A DNA stretch of 5,396 bases. Origin: Candidatus Poribacteria bacterium. GTDB lineage: Bacteria; Poribacteria; WGA-4E; WGA-3G. Position 1 is the stretch's first letter. Each line of letters begins with the position of its first letter. Under the pieces are notes generated by a model. It searched no databases and had not been told where the DNA came from. It was given only the letters and a program-made list of their open reading frames with translations. A program made the position numbers and the translations under genes. The DNA lies in assembly GCA_028818995.1 (NCBI GenBank), contig JAPPMR010000110.1:1-5396 (forward strand), in the 5' to 3' direction. This document shows positions 5,136 to 5,396 of this stretch, in pieces.

Positions 5136-5396
5136 TCACGCCCCAGTGATGATTTTGGTTATCCCTTCATTCAAACTACCGGATCGATACCCTTGCAGAT
5201 CAAGTGTAACGTGGGCGTACCCGAGCGTTTTAAAGTGTGCGCTAATTTGGCTTCGCGTTTCTTGATGTTGCAATAACGAAATTTCTTCTGTGTCAAGTTC
5301 AATTCGGGCAAGTTCACCGTGATGACGAACGCGGAATTGTCGAATGCCTAAATCGTAAAGGAATTGTTCTGCAGCATCAACTTGACTCAGCAATTC
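5136..5396 (-). CDS. larE: ATP-dependent sacrificial sulfur transferase LarE (C-terminal part)
   Basis: LarE converts the carboxylates of a pyridinium nucleotide to thiocarboxylates during synthesis of the nickel-pincer cofactor of lactate racemase and related enzymes. Only the last 86 codons are in the window; the frame is open at the right edge (…ELLSQVDAAE). Diagnostic segments are LGIRQFRVRHHGELARIEL (about 16-34 of the visible part) and LGYAHVTLDLQGYRSGSLNE (58-77), both typical of the LarE C-terminus. The N-terminal PP-loop ATPase domain and the region of the sacrificial cysteine lie outside, so activity cannot be judged. The stop TGA overlaps a GTG of the next gene. LarB or LarC are not visible here. 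Confidence 0.85.
   Translation of the reverse strand, partial: ELLSQVDAAEQFLYDLGIRQFRVRHHGELARIELDTEEISLLQHQETRSQISAHFKTLGYAHVTLDLQGYRSGSLNEGITKIITGA

Overview
The window reads as ordinary bacterial chromosome of moderate GC. Every convincing gene is on the minus strand, so the transcription order runs from the right edge to the left edge: larE (C-terminal part only), a small two-helix membrane protein, glcF, dcd, glnA, then a shortened P-II gene. There are no rRNA, tRNA, CRISPR or phage genes. The intergenic hairpin family at 4421-4651 resembles repeats I associate with Candidatus Poribacteria metagenome assemblies. That assignment is from memory and tentative, and nothing in the sequence proves it.

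Right part (4720-5396): the last 86 codons of a LarE-type sulfur transferase (nickel-pincer cofactor synthesis) are followed, with overlapping or nearly touching reading frames, by an unrecognised two-TM protein. Next comes a 358-bp gene-free stretch (4362-4719) packed with REP-like hairpins. Each has GTAG at its foot and a different but self-complementary stem. One inverted copy is split by a 113-bp palindromic insert that carries another REP-like hairpin at its centre, and the join shows an apparent 2-bp duplication (CA).

Middle (2370-4361): glcF encodes a two-[4Fe-4S], two-CCG-domain glycolate/D-lactate oxidase iron-sulfur subunit, with no flavoprotein partner in view. dcd encodes a dCTP deaminase whose sequence looks most like the bifunctional, dUMP-forming type. 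dcd has no good Shine-Dalgarno, and a promoter-like sequence places the transcript start on the ATG itself, so it may be leaderless.

Left part (1-2061): glnA is a complete class I-beta glutamine synthetase with the adenylylation tyrosine. Downstream lies a P-II-like gene (94 aa instead of about 112) that has lost several ligand-binding residues, the uridylylation tyrosine and the C-terminal part of the fold. About 100 bp of leader sequence upstream of this gene is repeated, at roughly 70% identity, over its 3' end and out to the window edge. This suggests a tandem duplication with another gene starting just beyond position 1. glnA plus P-II is the classic nitrogen-assimilation pairing; the other genes have no obvious common pathway.

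I see no clear new multi-gene system. The parts most worth a second look are the nested repeat insertion at 4511-4651 and the degenerate P-II gene with its duplicated leader.
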